From contig NZ_CP033365.1 in assembly GCF_013170825.1 (NCBI RefSeq), positions 1,240,001-1,304,000 of the forward strand: DNA of 64,000 nucleotides, written 5' to 3'. Both the position numbers and the translations under genes were made by a program. Below, in pieces: positions 38,955 to 49,937 of this stretch; within the stretch, counting starts at the first letter, position 1, and each line of letters begins with the position of its first letter. Below the pieces are notes generated by a model. It ran no database searches. It was not told the origin of the DNA and was given only the letters and a program-made list of their open reading frames with translations. The stretch is from Mesorhizobium sp. NZP2298 (GTDB lineage: Bacteria > Pseudomonadota > Alphaproteobacteria > Rhizobiales > Rhizobiaceae).

Positions 38955-39287
38955 ATGACGAAGATATTCGCCCATGCCGGCGAGGCCCCCTGGACGCCGA
39001 CGCCCGACGGCAACAGGCGGCGCGTTCTCCTCTCCACCAATGAATTGATGCTGGTGGAGTTCGGCTTCGACAAGGGGGGTATCGGTGCGCTGCATTCGCA
39101 TCCGCATGTCCAGTCAAGCTATGTCGCCGAGGGCCGCTTCGAGGTGACTGTCGGCGGGCTGACGGAGATCCTTGAGGCCGGTGGCAGCTTCATCGTGCCG
39201 TCCGGCCTGGTGCATGGCGTCAAGGCGCTTGAAGCGGGGCGGCTGGTCGACAGTTTTGCGCCGTGCAGGGCTGATTTCCTCGCCTGA
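38955..39287 (+). CDS. Small cupin protein, KdgF-like
   Basis: A 110-residue single-domain cupin. Seen: motif 1 GALHSHPHVQSSYVAEGRFEV (shortened here) with metal-binding His residues and Glu, and motif 2 FIVPSGLVHGVKALE with the third His. KdgF-type cupins linearise unsaturated uronates from pectin or alginate; location after uxaC supports that but the residues do not prove it. ATG 38955 is preferred because GGAG lies 7 bases away, whereas ATG 38949 touches it. Confidence 0.83.
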   Translation: MTKIFAHAGEAPWTPTPDGNRRRVLLSTNELMLVEFGFDKGGIGALHSHPHVQSSYVAEGRFEVTVGGLTEILEAGGSFIVPSGLVHGVKALEAGRLVDSFAPCRADFLA

Positions 39288-39306
39288 GGGCGCTATCCGG
39301 GAAGGA

Positions 39307-40647
39307 TCACGGTTCGGCTTCCAGCTGCGGCACGCCGGCAAGGTCCAGCCTGATATGCCCACGTTCGGGCCGCAGCAGCCGGATCGGCGCGCTTTTCTCG
39401 TCAAGGCGCCGACGCAGAAGGATGAGCCTGGTTTCAAGATTGTCCTTGATATCAGGCAGCCGCAGCGTTGCGTCCCGCCTGATCTCGCGATTGGAGAAGT
39501 CGCGGCGTCCCGTGGCGAGGAAGGTGCGGACGAGGTGGATCAGGAGCCGCCCGGGGACGCCTTTGATCAGATAGTCGTCGTCGATAAAGACACTGTCGTC
39601 GAAAGCGAAGTATCTTATCTTGAACGAGGGTGCTCCGACTTGATCCGGGGCATGTCCGCCTTGCGTCGACTTCGCGAAGGCATTGGCCTGGTGGCCACCT
39701 TCCAGTTCGGCAAGCCGCAACCCCGCGGCCAATTGGCTCGCGACCAGCATCAGGGCGTCCTCATCCTGATGGCCGAAAGCGAAACTGGCCTCGGACTCGA
39801 CAAACAGCACGCCTCGCAATTTTCCCTGGGCAAGCATTGGCACCGCCATCTGGCTGCGCGGACCGGCTAGTCCGGGAAGCGGGATATGGCGTGTGCGGTC
39901 AGACGCCGAAAGTATGGCTGAGGCATATCGTTGGGAACGCCGCAGGTCACAGATACGAACCGGCTGGCGCGTAGCAGCCGCGATACCGATCACGCCTTCA
40001 CCAAACGCGATCTCCGCGCCGACACCAAGGCTGCTATATCCGCGACTCGCCAGAGTGCTTAGCCGCTGCGCGGTCTCGTCGGGCACCAGAACCATCGCAT
40101 GCCGATAGTCGAAGCTGCACTCAAGTCCGGCCAGGGCCTTGTCCAGCATCACATCGGCATCGGCTTCCGAGCCGATGGCGGCGGCAAGAACCGCAGCCTT
40201 GGGCAGGTGGTTCGTTGTCACGGAGGCGGAATTGCGATGTTCAAGCGGGACGGCGCCGACCACCGCACGGCAATCGCGCACGAAATACAGGTCGGCGCTG
40301 CGCAGTTTCATGATCCCCGCCATTCCCTGTTGCGCACTCATCACTGAAAGATGCGATTTTATGCGTTCGAACAGCTCGCCATGATCGAGCGCATGCAGGA
40401 ATTCCAGATCGAGTATGTGATGGACGCCGCTTCGTCCATCGACAACCATCAGCGTGGCGACGCCGCTGGCGCGGACATTGGCGGCCGTCTTGGAAAAGAA
40501 CTGGTTCGAAAGCGCGACATGGCTCTCATCGACGTAATAGACATGAGACAGATACGAGATGTTGGGTATGCCATCGCCATCGCTGGTCGCGATCACCGAC
40601 GGGATCACACCTTCAAAACTGTCGCGGATGTCGCTGAGGGAGATCAT
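39307..40647 (-). CDS. Flavin-split-barrel / GAF / winged-helix sensor-regulator
   Basis: A 446-residue three-domain protein. Residues 1-150 resemble the pyridoxamine-phosphate-oxidase-like FMN-binding split barrel (GIPNISYLSHVYYVDESHVA). Residues about 150-320 are a GAF domain (GVGAEIAFGEGVIGIAAATR, MAVPMLAQGKLRGVLFVES). Residues about 340-440 match an OmpR-like winged helix (FIDDDYLIKGVPGRLLIHLV, FSNREIRRD, DNLETRLILLRRRL). This suggests a cytosolic transcription factor sensing a flavin, redox or gas signal; no ligand is known. The ATG overlaps the stop of the upstream flavin-barrel gene (ATGA), so the two are co-translated. Confidence 0.75.
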   Translation of the reverse strand: MISLSDIRDSFEGVIPSVIATSDGDGIPNISYLSHVYYVDESHVALSNQFFSKTAANVRASGVATLMVVDGRSGVHHILDLEFLHALDHGELFERIKSHLSVMSAQQGMAGIMKLRSADLYFVRDCRAVVGAVPLEHRNSASVTTNHLPKAAVLAAAIGSEADADVMLDKALAGLECSFDYRHAMVLVPDETAQRLSTLASRGYSSLGVGAEIAFGEGVIGIAAATRQPVRICDLRRSQRYASAILSASDRTRHIPLPGLAGPRSQMAVPMLAQGKLRGVLFVESEASFAFGHQDEDALMLVASQLAAGLRLAELEGGHQANAFAKSTQGGHAPDQVGAPSFKIRYFAFDDSVFIDDDYLIKGVPGRLLIHLVRTFLATGRRDFSNREIRRDATLRLPDIKDNLETRLILLRRRLDEKSAPIRLLRPERGHIRLDLAGVPQLEAEP

Positions 40648-41141
40648 GGCGGGTTTGTCCGTAGCCTCTCGCCCGCTCCGGGTCCGGGTGACTGCGAAAA
40701 GACATCGGTAGGCTGAAAACGGATGCGAAGCAGATCACCGTCGACGAGGGTATGAGAGAGTTGATGCCGGGTCACGCCAAGCGCATCCATCACCACCAGC
40801 ATCGAGGAAATGTAGTTTTGCGCTCTCGCCCTGTCGGCATCGTCGGCCGGTGACACCGCCAGGATGCTGCCCTTGATCTGGAAGGCGCGATAGTCGTGCG
40901 GGCGTACCATCGTGACTGCCACCGGTGCACCCAAGTCCGCGTTCTCGACAACTTCGGGCCATTGCGCCCGCGATACGAGCACGTCGATACATCCGATGCT
41001 CGCGACATGCACGGCGCCGGTGCCGCGGCCGATGGCTGGACGAAACGCGGCATTGCGTGTGGATACGAGAATCATCACCGGACCTGCGAGCAGGTCGTCT
41101 ATTTCCTTGCTGATCAAGGCCGCCCCATTGCCTACGTGCAA
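40644..41141 (-). CDS. Pyridoxamine 5'-phosphate oxidase-like flavin-barrel protein
   Basis: A protein of about 165 residues with one FMN-binding split-barrel domain: LISKEIDDLLAGPVMILVST, RPAIGRGTGAVHVAS and YRAFQIKGSILAVSPADDAD. It resembles PNPOx-like proteins of unknown substrate rather than true PdxH. The start is uncertain: TTG 41141 has no Shine-Dalgarno sequence; TTG 41117, just before ISKEIDD, follows GGGGCGG and may be correct. It is the first gene of a two-gene operon with the sensor-regulator and is divergent from the hemerythrin gene. Confidence 0.78.
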   Translation of the reverse strand: MHVGNGAALISKEIDDLLAGPVMILVSTRNAAFRPAIGRGTGAVHVASIGCIDVLVSRAQWPEVVENADLGAPVAVTMVRPHDYRAFQIKGSILAVSPADDADRARAQNYISSMLVVMDALGVTRHQLSHTLVDGDLLRIRFQPTDVFSQSPGPGAGERLRTNPP

Positions 41142-41165
41142 ACAGTCTAATCGGATAAGAAAGTT

Positions 41166-41207
41166 TTAGGAACAGGAATGCTCGCTTAGGAAGCATTTAG
41201 GAAGCAT
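41166..41207. promoter_or_regulatory. Direct repeats of TTAGGAA, candidate operator
   Basis: TTAGGAAGCAT occurs twice in tandem (41186-41196 and 41197-41207), and a further TTAGGAA lies at 41166-41172. The repeats are one to two helical turns apart and sit in the 155-bp region between the divergent flavin-barrel and hemerythrin genes, a natural place for the regulator next door to bind. Confidence 0.45.
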
Positions 41208-41296
41208 GTTCTTCAGCCCTTGAATAGAAGGCCTCGCGAAGCCGGCGCGATCAGTCATCGTGACAATCGGGACGCCGTACAGACGGGAGACCTTCA

Positions 41297-41995
41297 ATGA
41301 CACATGCAAGAATACCAGATCTCAATGGCCGCTATGATCTTTATGGCCTGATCCACAAGGGTCTTCGCAAGGCCCAATGCGAATTGCTTGCGCGCCTGGG
41401 CGGCGCGGATTTCGACGATGCCGCGGCGACTGCTCCATTGCTGGCCGACCTTCGTACGATCCTTATGCTTGGGGCCAGCCATCTTGCCCATGAGGACAGG
41501 TATATCCACCTGCCACTCGAAGCGCGCGTGCAGGCTTCGACCGATCGCCTCGAGCACCAGCACGACGATCACCGGCTGGCATTTGCCGAACTCGAGGACA
41601 TGATCCGGGCGATCGAGGAGGCACCCCTTGATGCCCGAGCCAACCTTGGTCGCCGGCTCTACATCGCTTTCACGGTCTTTGTCGGACACGATCTCGAACA
41701 CATGCATGAGGAGGAGACGGTAACCGCGCCGCAACTTTGGGCGAACTTCACGGATGCCGAACTGCAAGGCATCGAAATGGCGATCATCGGGTCGCTCACG
41801 CCGGAAAAGAACCTCGCCTTCATGCGCCTGATGATTCCCGCCATGAACCGCGGCGAGCGTGCCGCGCTTCTGGGAGGCATGAAGGTCTCGGCGCCTGCCG
41901 ACGCGTTCGCCGCCGTCATCGAATTCGCGGCGCGGCCACATCTGTCGCCTGAGGATTTTTGCGACCTCTCCAGCAGACTTGGGCTCGCTGCCTGA
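41297..41995 (+). CDS. Hemerythrin domain-containing protein
   Basis: A 232-residue protein whose first 145 residues form a hemerythrin-like four-helix bundle. Candidate di-iron ligands: His20, His62/His65-Glu66, His87/His89/His92, and His131 with Glu134/His135/Glu138 in HDLEHMHEEE. The C-terminal 80 residues are helical without known motif. Bacterial hemerythrins bind oxygen or NO, or respond to redox stress; which applies here is unknown. ATG 41297 follows GGGAGA at 41285-41290. It is divergent from the flavin-barrel/GAF regulator operon, suggesting shared control. Confidence 0.86.
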   Translation: MTHARIPDLNGRYDLYGLIHKGLRKAQCELLARLGGADFDDAAATAPLLADLRTILMLGASHLAHEDRYIHLPLEARVQASTDRLEHQHDDHRLAFAELEDMIRAIEEAPLDARANLGRRLYIAFTVFVGHDLEHMHEEETVTAPQLWANFTDAELQGIEMAIIGSLTPEKNLAFMRLMIPAMNRGERAALLGGMKVSAPADAFAAVIEFAARPHLSPEDFCDLSSRLGLAA

Positions 41996-42333
41996 AATTC
42001 GCACCAGAGACACTCTCGGAGGCAGTTCGCGTTCGAGCGTAACGAATTCGACAGGGAATCAGAACCATGCACAACCGCCATGCGACAGCCTTGGGCCGCA
42101 CGATTTCAACTGGCCGGGCTGCTGCCCGCCGTGAAGGCTGCGGCGCATGCGCCGCGCATTGTCCGGCAAAGCTTGGTTGTGCCCAGGCAGCCGGTCGGCC
42201 GTCGGCGGATAACAGGTGTTTTGCTGCCGGAGGAGGATCTCCGATCCACGCGCGGCCCGACAGCCGATGATGGAAGGTTACATCGTGGGCGGCAGCCTGG
42301 CGTTGCCGGCCAACCGGCTCCTCGACAGGGAAC

Positions 42334-42355
42334 CCGCGCCTTAGACAAGGCGCGG
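42334..42355. other. Perfect 9-bp hairpin (CCGCGCCTT/AAGGCGCGG)
   Basis: Nine perfect pairs with an AGAC loop, followed by ATTTGTT. It could serve as a weak terminator for transcripts from the hemerythrin gene, although it lies 340 bp beyond the stop. Confidence 0.45.
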
Positions 42356-42441
42356 ATTTGTTGCCTGGGCGCCAGTGGCGCCGCGGTACTCAAGACATCA
42401 CCGCAGGATTGGAAACCTGCCGGATCATAGTGAATATAAAC

Positions 42442-42540
42442 TTAATGCGCCGGCGCCGGGTGGTCGCGACGGCTGGTGGCGAGCAGGCGATGCGTGGCCT
42501 CGAGGATAGCCTCGACCGGCGTGTCGGAGATATTGACCAG
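42442..42540 (-). pseudogene. Possible C-terminal protein remnant
   Basis: The minus strand reads LVNISDTPVEAILEATHRLL then ATSRRDHPAPAH and a stop at 42444-42442, with a stop codon not far upstream in frame. The sequence has the look of a genuine protein C-terminus (amphipathic helix after a short strand, as in small kinases), but I cannot identify the family. No start codon or ribosome-binding site was found. Confidence 0.3.
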
Positions 42541-42716
42541 GCGAGTCCGTCAGGTGTGATTTCGAGAGGGGGAGAAGTTTCGGAAACGACTTTGCAGAAA
42601 GACAGCAAATCCTGGCTGAATCCAGAGGGAATATGCGTCAAACGTAATAACAGGGGCCGTATTGGCTGGTATCGCCGCCTTTCGCCCCGCCATCCGGCAT
42701 TGAGGCGGCGACCTGG

Positions 42717-44138
42717 TCAGGTGATATGCCTGAGCAGGCCGAAAAGCCGCTCGAACGTCTTGCCATAGGGCGGGCGCAGCAGGGCGCCGGCGCTCAGGCG
42801 CGACTGCAGGAAGACCGGTTTCTCCTTGCTGAAGGTGCGGAATCCCCATTCGCCGTGATAGGCGCCCATGCCGCTGGCGCCGACGCCGCCGAAGGGCTGG
42901 TTCTCCTGCACCAGATGCAGCATGCAGTCGTTGACGGTGACGCCGCCGGCGACGGTCTCGCGCAGGATGCGCTGGCGGTTGGCACTGTCGTTGCCGAACC
43001 AGTAGAGCGCCAGCGGCCGATCGGCCTGGTTCACATGGCTGATCGCCTCGTTGACGGTGGCGTATTCGATGATCGGCAGCACCGGGCCGAAAATCTCCTC
43101 GCGCATCAGCCGCAGATCCGGTCCTGCATTGCGGACCAGGGTCGGCAGCAGCTTCCGGCTCGTGGCGCCAAGGTCTTCGCCGGCGGGGTTGATTTCGACG
43201 ATCTCGGCGCCGGCATCGCGGGCTTCCGCGATCATGGCGCGCAGGCGCTGAAAATGGCGGTCGCTGATGATGGCGGTGTAGTCGGGGTTGTCGCGCAGCG
43301 TGGGGTAGAGCCGCGCTACCGCGGCTGCGAGCTTGGCCGTGACCGTGTCTGCCTGCCCCTTGGGCACCAGCAGGTAATCCGGCGCGATGCAGGTCTGACC
43401 GGCATTGAGCAGCTTGCCGTAGGCAATGCTGGCGGTCGCCGCATCGAGATCGCAGGAGGGATCGAAGATCGCCGGCGACTTGCCACCGAGCTCGAGCGTG
43501 ACCGGGGTCAGGTTGGCGGCAGCGGCGATCGCGACCTGGCGGCCGACCGCGGTCGAGCCGGTGAACAGCAGATGATCGAACGGCATCGACACGAAGGCCT
43601 TGCCCATCTCGGCATCGCCAGTGATGACGCTCAACTCGTCGGGCGAAAAATGCGCGGCGGCTAGTCCGGCCAGCAACTCCGAGAAAGCCGGCGTCAGTTC
43701 GGACGGCTTGACCAGCACGCGATTACCGGCGGCAAGCGCTGCCGTGACCGGCGCGACGGCGAGCTGGAAGGGATAGTTCCATGGCGAGACGATGCCGACG
43801 ACACCGAGCGGCTGCGGCACGAGGCGGTTTTTGCCCGGCAGGAACGGCAAGGTGGTGGCCACGCGACGCTCCCGCATCCAGCCTTTCAAGTGAGACAGCG
43901 CGTGACGGATGCCGGCGCGCACGACGAACAATTCGGCGAGGCGGGTCTCGTGAGTCGAGCGGCTGCCGAAATCAGCGTTGATCGCGGCGCAAATGGCGGC
44001 TTCGTGCCGCTCGGTCAGCGCCAGCAGACGCTTCAGGCGGTCTTTTCGCACGCTCAGGTCCGGAAAGGGCTGTTTCTCGAAGGCGGCGCGCTGCAAGCGG
44101 AACCGCTCGCCGAGAACGTCCTGTCTCACCTGCAGCAT
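42717..44138 (-). CDS. Coniferyl-aldehyde-dehydrogenase-type aldehyde dehydrogenase
   Basis: A 473-residue NAD(P)+-dependent ALDH. Seen: VGIVSPWNYPFQLAVAPV (cofactor site), FTGSTAVGRQVA, the catalytic Glu in VTLELGGKSPAIF, the catalytic Cys in NAGQTCIAPDY, and EEIFGPVLPI. The GQTCIAPDY form and length fit the coniferyl aldehyde dehydrogenase/fatty ALDH subgroup. The probable role is oxidation of lignin-derived or long-chain aldehydes. ATG 44138 follows AAGGAG. Divergent from the propeller-sulfotransferase gene. Confidence 0.9.
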   Translation of the reverse strand: MLQVRQDVLGERFRLQRAAFEKQPFPDLSVRKDRLKRLLALTERHEAAICAAINADFGSRSTHETRLAELFVVRAGIRHALSHLKGWMRERRVATTLPFLPGKNRLVPQPLGVVGIVSPWNYPFQLAVAPVTAALAAGNRVLVKPSELTPAFSELLAGLAAAHFSPDELSVITGDAEMGKAFVSMPFDHLLFTGSTAVGRQVAIAAAANLTPVTLELGGKSPAIFDPSCDLDAATASIAYGKLLNAGQTCIAPDYLLVPKGQADTVTAKLAAAVARLYPTLRDNPDYTAIISDRHFQRLRAMIAEARDAGAEIVEINPAGEDLGATSRKLLPTLVRNAGPDLRLMREEIFGPVLPIIEYATVNEAISHVNQADRPLALYWFGNDSANRQRILRETVAGGVTVNDCMLHLVQENQPFGGVGASGMGAYHGEWGFRTFSKEKPVFLQSRLSAGALLRPPYGKTFERLFGLLRHIT

Positions 44139-44310
44139 CGCGCGCGCTCCTTGCTCCTGCCCAGCTTACATCAGGGCCAGCCTGAATCCAGCCAGGAGCA
44201 CATTGCCGCGAGGACAGGCGAGGCTCACATGGCTGTTTGACCTTCCGTTTGCATCCATGCCGTTGTATCGAATGCGGCAAGCTGAAATCTCCGACAAGGG
44301 CGCGTGGCGC

Positions 44311-45953
44311 ATGATTCCGCAAATTCGTGTCACCGCCATGCGACACGGACCCGTCATTACGCCGGACATGCTGCCCGGCGATGACGGGGCCAACATCAAC
44401 GGGCCGTCGCTGGTCAGCATGCCTGACTGGGTGCCCGGTCGGCTTGGTGCCTACTATCTCTACTTCGCCGACCACACGGGGACCTATATCCGCCTCGCCT
44501 ACTCCGCTTCGCTGCATGGGCCCTGGCGCATCCACCCCGGCGGTGTGCTGTCTCTCGATCAATGTCCATTCATCGTCGGGCATATCGCCTCGCCCGACGT
44601 TCACATCGACCAGAAGCTTCGCCATTTCGTGATGTATTTTCACGGCCCGGCAAAATCCGGTGAAGGCCAGATCACCTTCGCCGCGACATCCGTCGACGGG
44701 CTTCGTTTCACTCCGCTTTCCGAGCCGCTCGGGCCGTTCTACGCGCGCATGTTCCGCCACGATGGCTGGTGGTACGGTTTGCTTGGAACGGGAGCGATCA
44801 CGGCGTACCGATCGAGAGACGGCATTTCGGATTTCCAACGCGGTCCGGTCGTGCTGCCTGCCATGCGGCACGACCTCGCCCCACGGCATGTCGCGCTCCA
44901 GAAATCCGGCCGCTGGCTGCGGGTCTATTACACGCGTCGGGGCGACGCGCCGGAACGGATCCTTTACGGCACAATCGATCTCGCCGAGGATTGGCGGGAC
45001 TGGACCGTGCGAGGCGACAGCGAAGTGTTGCGGCCGTTGACGGAGTTCGAAGGGGCCGACTTGCCGATCCGCCCCAGTCGGATCGGTCTGGCCCAAGGCA
45101 GGGAAAACGCGCTACGCGATCCGGCCATTTTTGAGCAGGATAATCAGACCTGGCTGCTCTATGCGGTCGCCGGAGAAAGCGGAATCGCCCTGGCCGAGCT
45201 TGGCTTTTCCGAGGAGCCAGCCGCGGCGCCCCGCAAGCCGATAGCGGCGTTACGCCGCCGCGCAAGGCGGTTTTTCTGGCGCCTTCGACAGAAGGCTCCA
45301 ATGCTGCCTTCGGCAATGAGATCCCGAAATAGAATTTTCATCGCCGGATGCGCGCGCAGCGGCACCACGCTCAGCCTCAATCTGATGGGCTGTTTCGAGG
45401 ATATCTATGTCCATACCAGCGAAGCGCCGTACCAGACACTGATCGAACTGGATCGCTATCAAGCCAACCTGGTCGTAAAACGCACTTTCGTGAGCTATAG
45501 GGATCTCGAGAATTTGCCCGCCTCGGTCGGCCTGATCTATTGCGTGCGGCATCCTTTCGACGTGCTGACCAGCTCTCATCCGGAGACCGTCGATCTGCGG
45601 CCTTTTCATGTGACCATGGAGCGTTGGGAGGCGGAGTATGATGGTTTGATACGGCTGCGACAGGCCCAGCCGGAGAGAGTCATCTCCTATTTGCGCTATG
45701 AGGACCTGATCGCCGAACCGGACATCGTGCAGGCGAGGATTGCCCGACCCTTCGGCCTGGCGCCGGCTACGCTCTTCAGCCGCGATGCAAACAATCCCAT
45801 CAGGTCCACCTCGCTGAGAAAATGGGAGCGCAATGAAGCGTTCAGGACCTATCTGGGCGGTCTGCCGCCGTCGTTTCTCGAGCGCGTGGACAGCTTCTGC
45901 CGGGAGTTCGGCTATGACAATTCGGCCGGCATATTGACGACGGAATTGGCTGA

Positions 45954-45957
<4 letters not shown>
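44311..45957 (+). CDS. Beta-propeller (GH43-like) / sulfotransferase fusion protein
   Basis: About 548 residues. The N-terminal 310 resemble a five-bladed GH43/GH32-type beta-propeller, with repeated strands such as GAYYLYFADHTGTYIRLAYS, SPDVHID, RVYYTRRG and NALRDPAIFEQDNQTWLLYA. A basic linker follows, then a sulfotransferase domain from about residue 338 with the PAPS 5'-phosphosulfate loop CARSGTT (347-353) and the 3'-phosphate segment YCVRHPFDVLTSS. It may modify a glycan it recognises. The start is uncertain: ATG 44311 has AAGGGCG 9 bases before it, while ATG 44257 is in frame without one. Its stop overlaps the recQ ATG (ATGA). Confidence 0.7.
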
Positions 45958-47786
<1,829 letters not shown>

Positions 47787-47940
47787 GGCTTCCGGCGGCA
47801 CGCCGGCCGGCAGCTTACATTCCTGGAGCAGATTTCATTCGCCGGAACCTGGAAGACGATCGGCCTGGCGGCGAGTGCACGCAGCCGGAAGGTGCCGGCA
47901 TGGCGTTGACACCGGTGCCGGCAAGGCCGGCGTTTGCAAT

Positions 47941-48393
47941 TCAGCTCCCGAGCTTGGTGGCGAGTTCTGCCTGGATTTGCCGCAGCACCGCCGAGGCGGT
48001 CTCAAGCTCGTCGTCGCCAATGAGAGAGACCAGTTCGTGGCGGAGCTCGGCCAGCACCGTGTTGATCGAACTCATCCGCGCCTCACCGTCCTTGGTCAAG
48101 GACAGTATCTTGGCCCTTCGGTCGCTGGGATCCTCACGCCTTGTGACCAGGCCTTCGGCCACCAGGAGATCGACGAGACGCACCAGCGAAGGCCCTTCGA
48201 GGCCGGCCTGTTCCGCGACCGCTCCCTGGCGAGCCTCGCCGCCCAGTTGCCACAATGCCAGCAGCGGCATGGCCACGGCATGCGAAAGTCCATAACGATC
48301 CAATCGCTCGTTGGCGGTGCGACGCCAAAGGCGCGCAACATTGGTTATCACCTGGCCGATCGTTTCGCGGCTTCTGGATCGTTCATTTTCCAT
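47941..48393 (-). CDS. MarR family transcriptional regulator
   Basis: A 150-residue winged-helix regulator. Seen: the recognition region AEQAGLEGPSLVRLVDLLVA, the wing EGLVTRREDPSDRRAKILSL with the family Asp-Arg pair, and flanking dimerisation helices. MarR proteins commonly repress divergent transporter genes and release DNA on binding phenolic ligands. Here it is divergent from an MHS transporter followed by FUSC/DUF1656/HlyD efflux genes, which fits that pattern. ATG 48393 is used; TTG 48399 is the only alternative nearby. Confidence 0.92.
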   Translation of the reverse strand: MENERSRSRETIGQVITNVARLWRRTANERLDRYGLSHAVAMPLLALWQLGGEARQGAVAEQAGLEGPSLVRLVDLLVAEGLVTRREDPSDRRAKILSLTKDGEARMSSINTVLAELRHELVSLIGDDELETASAVLRQIQAELATKLGS

Positions 48394-48405
48394 TGCCAAT
48401 CGTTC

Positions 48406-48426
48406 GCATACAATCTATTTGAATGC
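48406..48426. promoter_or_regulatory. Probable MarR operator palindrome
   Basis: GCATACAAT-CTA-TTTGAATGC: two 9-base arms matching at 7 positions, AT-rich, 12 bp upstream of the marR start and in the marR/MFS divergent region. The size and AT content are typical of MarR sites. Confidence 0.55.
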
Positions 48427-48531
48427 AATTGATACCAGCGAGGCGACGAAGTCGATCCTTCCATCTGTCCGCCAGGTGTCCGTTCTCAGTGTGAGGAATC
48501 GGCGTTCGCCGACCCTTTTAGGTGTTTTCGT

Positions 48532-49881
48532 ATGTCCGTTGCTTTTAGCGCAGTGCCCTCAGCTTCCACTCCCGCAAATCCGCGTTCGCGCGTCATCCTG
48601 GCGAGCCTGATAGGCACCACGATCGAATTCTACGACTTCTATGTCTACGCCACGGCTGCCGTGCTGGTGTTTCCTCACCTGTTCTTCCCGGCCGGCAATG
48701 AGACGACGGCGCTTCTCGCTTCCTTTGCCGTGTTCGGCGCGGCGATGATTGCGCGCCCGCTCGGCGCGATCTTCTTCGGCCATCTGGGCGACCGGCGCGG
48801 CCGCAAGATCACGCTGGTTGGCGCGCTGCTCACCATGGGGCTGGCGACATTCCTGATCGGCCTGCTCCCAACCTACTCGAGCGCCGGATGGCTGGCGCCT
48901 GCCCTGCTGGTGGTGTTGCGCCTCGCTCAGGGTTTTGCTCTCGGCGGAGAGTGGAGCGGCGCCGCACTGGTGGCGACGGAGAACGCGCCGAAGGGAAAGC
49001 GCGCGGTGTACGGCACTTTCCCCCAACTAGGCGCGCCGATCGGCTTCATCATCGCCAACGGCCTGTTCCTGATCATTGCCGCCGCGATGCCCTCGGACGA
49101 TCCTTCGCGGCCGTCGATGGCGTTCCTTTCGTGGGGATGGCGCATCCCGTTCCTGTTTTCGGTGGTCATGGTGGCCATCGGTCTGTGGGTCCGGCTCAAC
49201 CTGGTCGAGAGCGCGGCATTCGACAATACGGTGCGCACTGGCCAGGTCAGAAAGCTCCCGCTGGCTTCGGCGGTCAAGACGCATTGGAGAGAGCTCATAC
49301 TCGGCACTTTCTACATGCTCGCCACCTATGTGCTGTTCTACCTGATGACGACGTTTTCGTTGAGCTACGGCCGCGCGGCGCCCTCGGCGGCGGTGCCGGG
49401 CCTCGGCTACAGCTACACGACCTTCGTGCTGATGATGATCATCGGCGTTGTCTTCTTCGGCGTCTTCACCATGGTTTCCGGCCCGTGGGCCGACCGCTGG
49501 GGCCGCCGCCGTACGCTGATCTGGATCACCCTGGCGATCGCGGCTTTCGGCCTGCTGTGGGTGCCGATGCTTCATGCCGGTACCGTCGGCGTCATGGCGT
49601 GGCTCATCGTCGGCTTCAGCCTGATGGGCATGACCTTCGGCCCGATGGGAGCGCTGCTGCCCGAGCTGTTTCCAGCCAATGTTCGCTACACCGGCTCGGG
49701 TATCTCCTACAATGTATCCTCGATCCTCGGCGCGGCCGTGGCGCCATTCATCGCGGTAGCCCTCTGGAGCGCCGGAGGCGGACCTTTCTGGGTCGGCGTT
49801 TATCTGTCGGCCATGGCGGTGCTCACCCTGATCTCCTTGTTGATCGGGAATGAGACGAAGGATGTCGACATCAACAATTAG
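48532..49881 (+). CDS. MFS transporter of the metabolite:H+ symporter (MHS) family
   Basis: A 449-residue permease with about 12 membrane segments. Seen: the MHS start LASLIGTTIEFYDFYVYATA, the loop 2-3 signature FFGHLGDRRGRKITL, LRLAQGFALGGEWSGAALVA and FPANVRYTGSGISYN. MHS members import organic acids such as shikimate, citrate, dicarboxylates or aromatic acids. ATG 48532 has AGGTG upstream. It is the first gene after the MarR operator and is separated by a 56-bp hairpin-bearing gap from the FUSC efflux gene. Confidence 0.92.
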   Translation: MSVAFSAVPSASTPANPRSRVILASLIGTTIEFYDFYVYATAAVLVFPHLFFPAGNETTALLASFAVFGAAMIARPLGAIFFGHLGDRRGRKITLVGALLTMGLATFLIGLLPTYSSAGWLAPALLVVLRLAQGFALGGEWSGAALVATENAPKGKRAVYGTFPQLGAPIGFIIANGLFLIIAAAMPSDDPSRPSMAFLSWGWRIPFLFSVVMVAIGLWVRLNLVESAAFDNTVRTGQVRKLPLASAVKTHWRELILGTFYMLATYVLFYLMTTFSLSYGRAAPSAAVPGLGYSYTTFVLMMIIGVVFFGVFTMVSGPWADRWGRRRTLIWITLAIAAFGLLWVPMLHAGTVGVMAWLIVGFSLMGMTFGPMGALLPELFPANVRYTGSGISYNVSSILGAAVAPFIAVALWSAGGGPFWVGVYLSAMAVLTLISLLIGNETKDVDINN

Positions 49882-49897
49882 GTTCAAGGAGCTTTCC

Positions 49898-49922
49898 AGG
49901 CCCGCCTGGGAGGAGCGGGCCT
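49898..49922 (+). other. Intercistronic hairpin between the MHS and FUSC genes
   Basis: Perfect 8-bp stem AGGCCCGC/GCGGGCCT with a 9-base loop and no T-run. It probably stabilises or partially attenuates the message between transporter genes rather than ending it. Confidence 0.5.
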
Positions 49923-49937
49923 AAGAGCTGAAGCACA

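Larger units (their letters stand above)
41996..42716. other. Gene-poor 720-bp region with debris
   Basis: No convincing intact gene. It contains a strong hairpin (42334-42355), a short protein-like remnant on the minus strand (42442-42540) and several short open frames of low-quality codon use, one of them cysteine-rich (42067-42270). The region separates the hemerythrin gene from the aldehyde dehydrogenase gene and looks like the scar of past deletion or insertion. Confidence 0.6.

Noticed and set aside
41186..41207. Start of a CRISPR or iteron array
   Set aside because: Only two tandem 11-mers plus one half; too few and too short, better read as an operator.
42067..42270. Cysteine-rich short ORF (CGACAAHCPAKLGC) as a metallothionein-like or ferredoxin-like gene
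   Set aside because: Cys spacing fits no family I know, there is no ribosome-binding site, and the region is otherwise debris.
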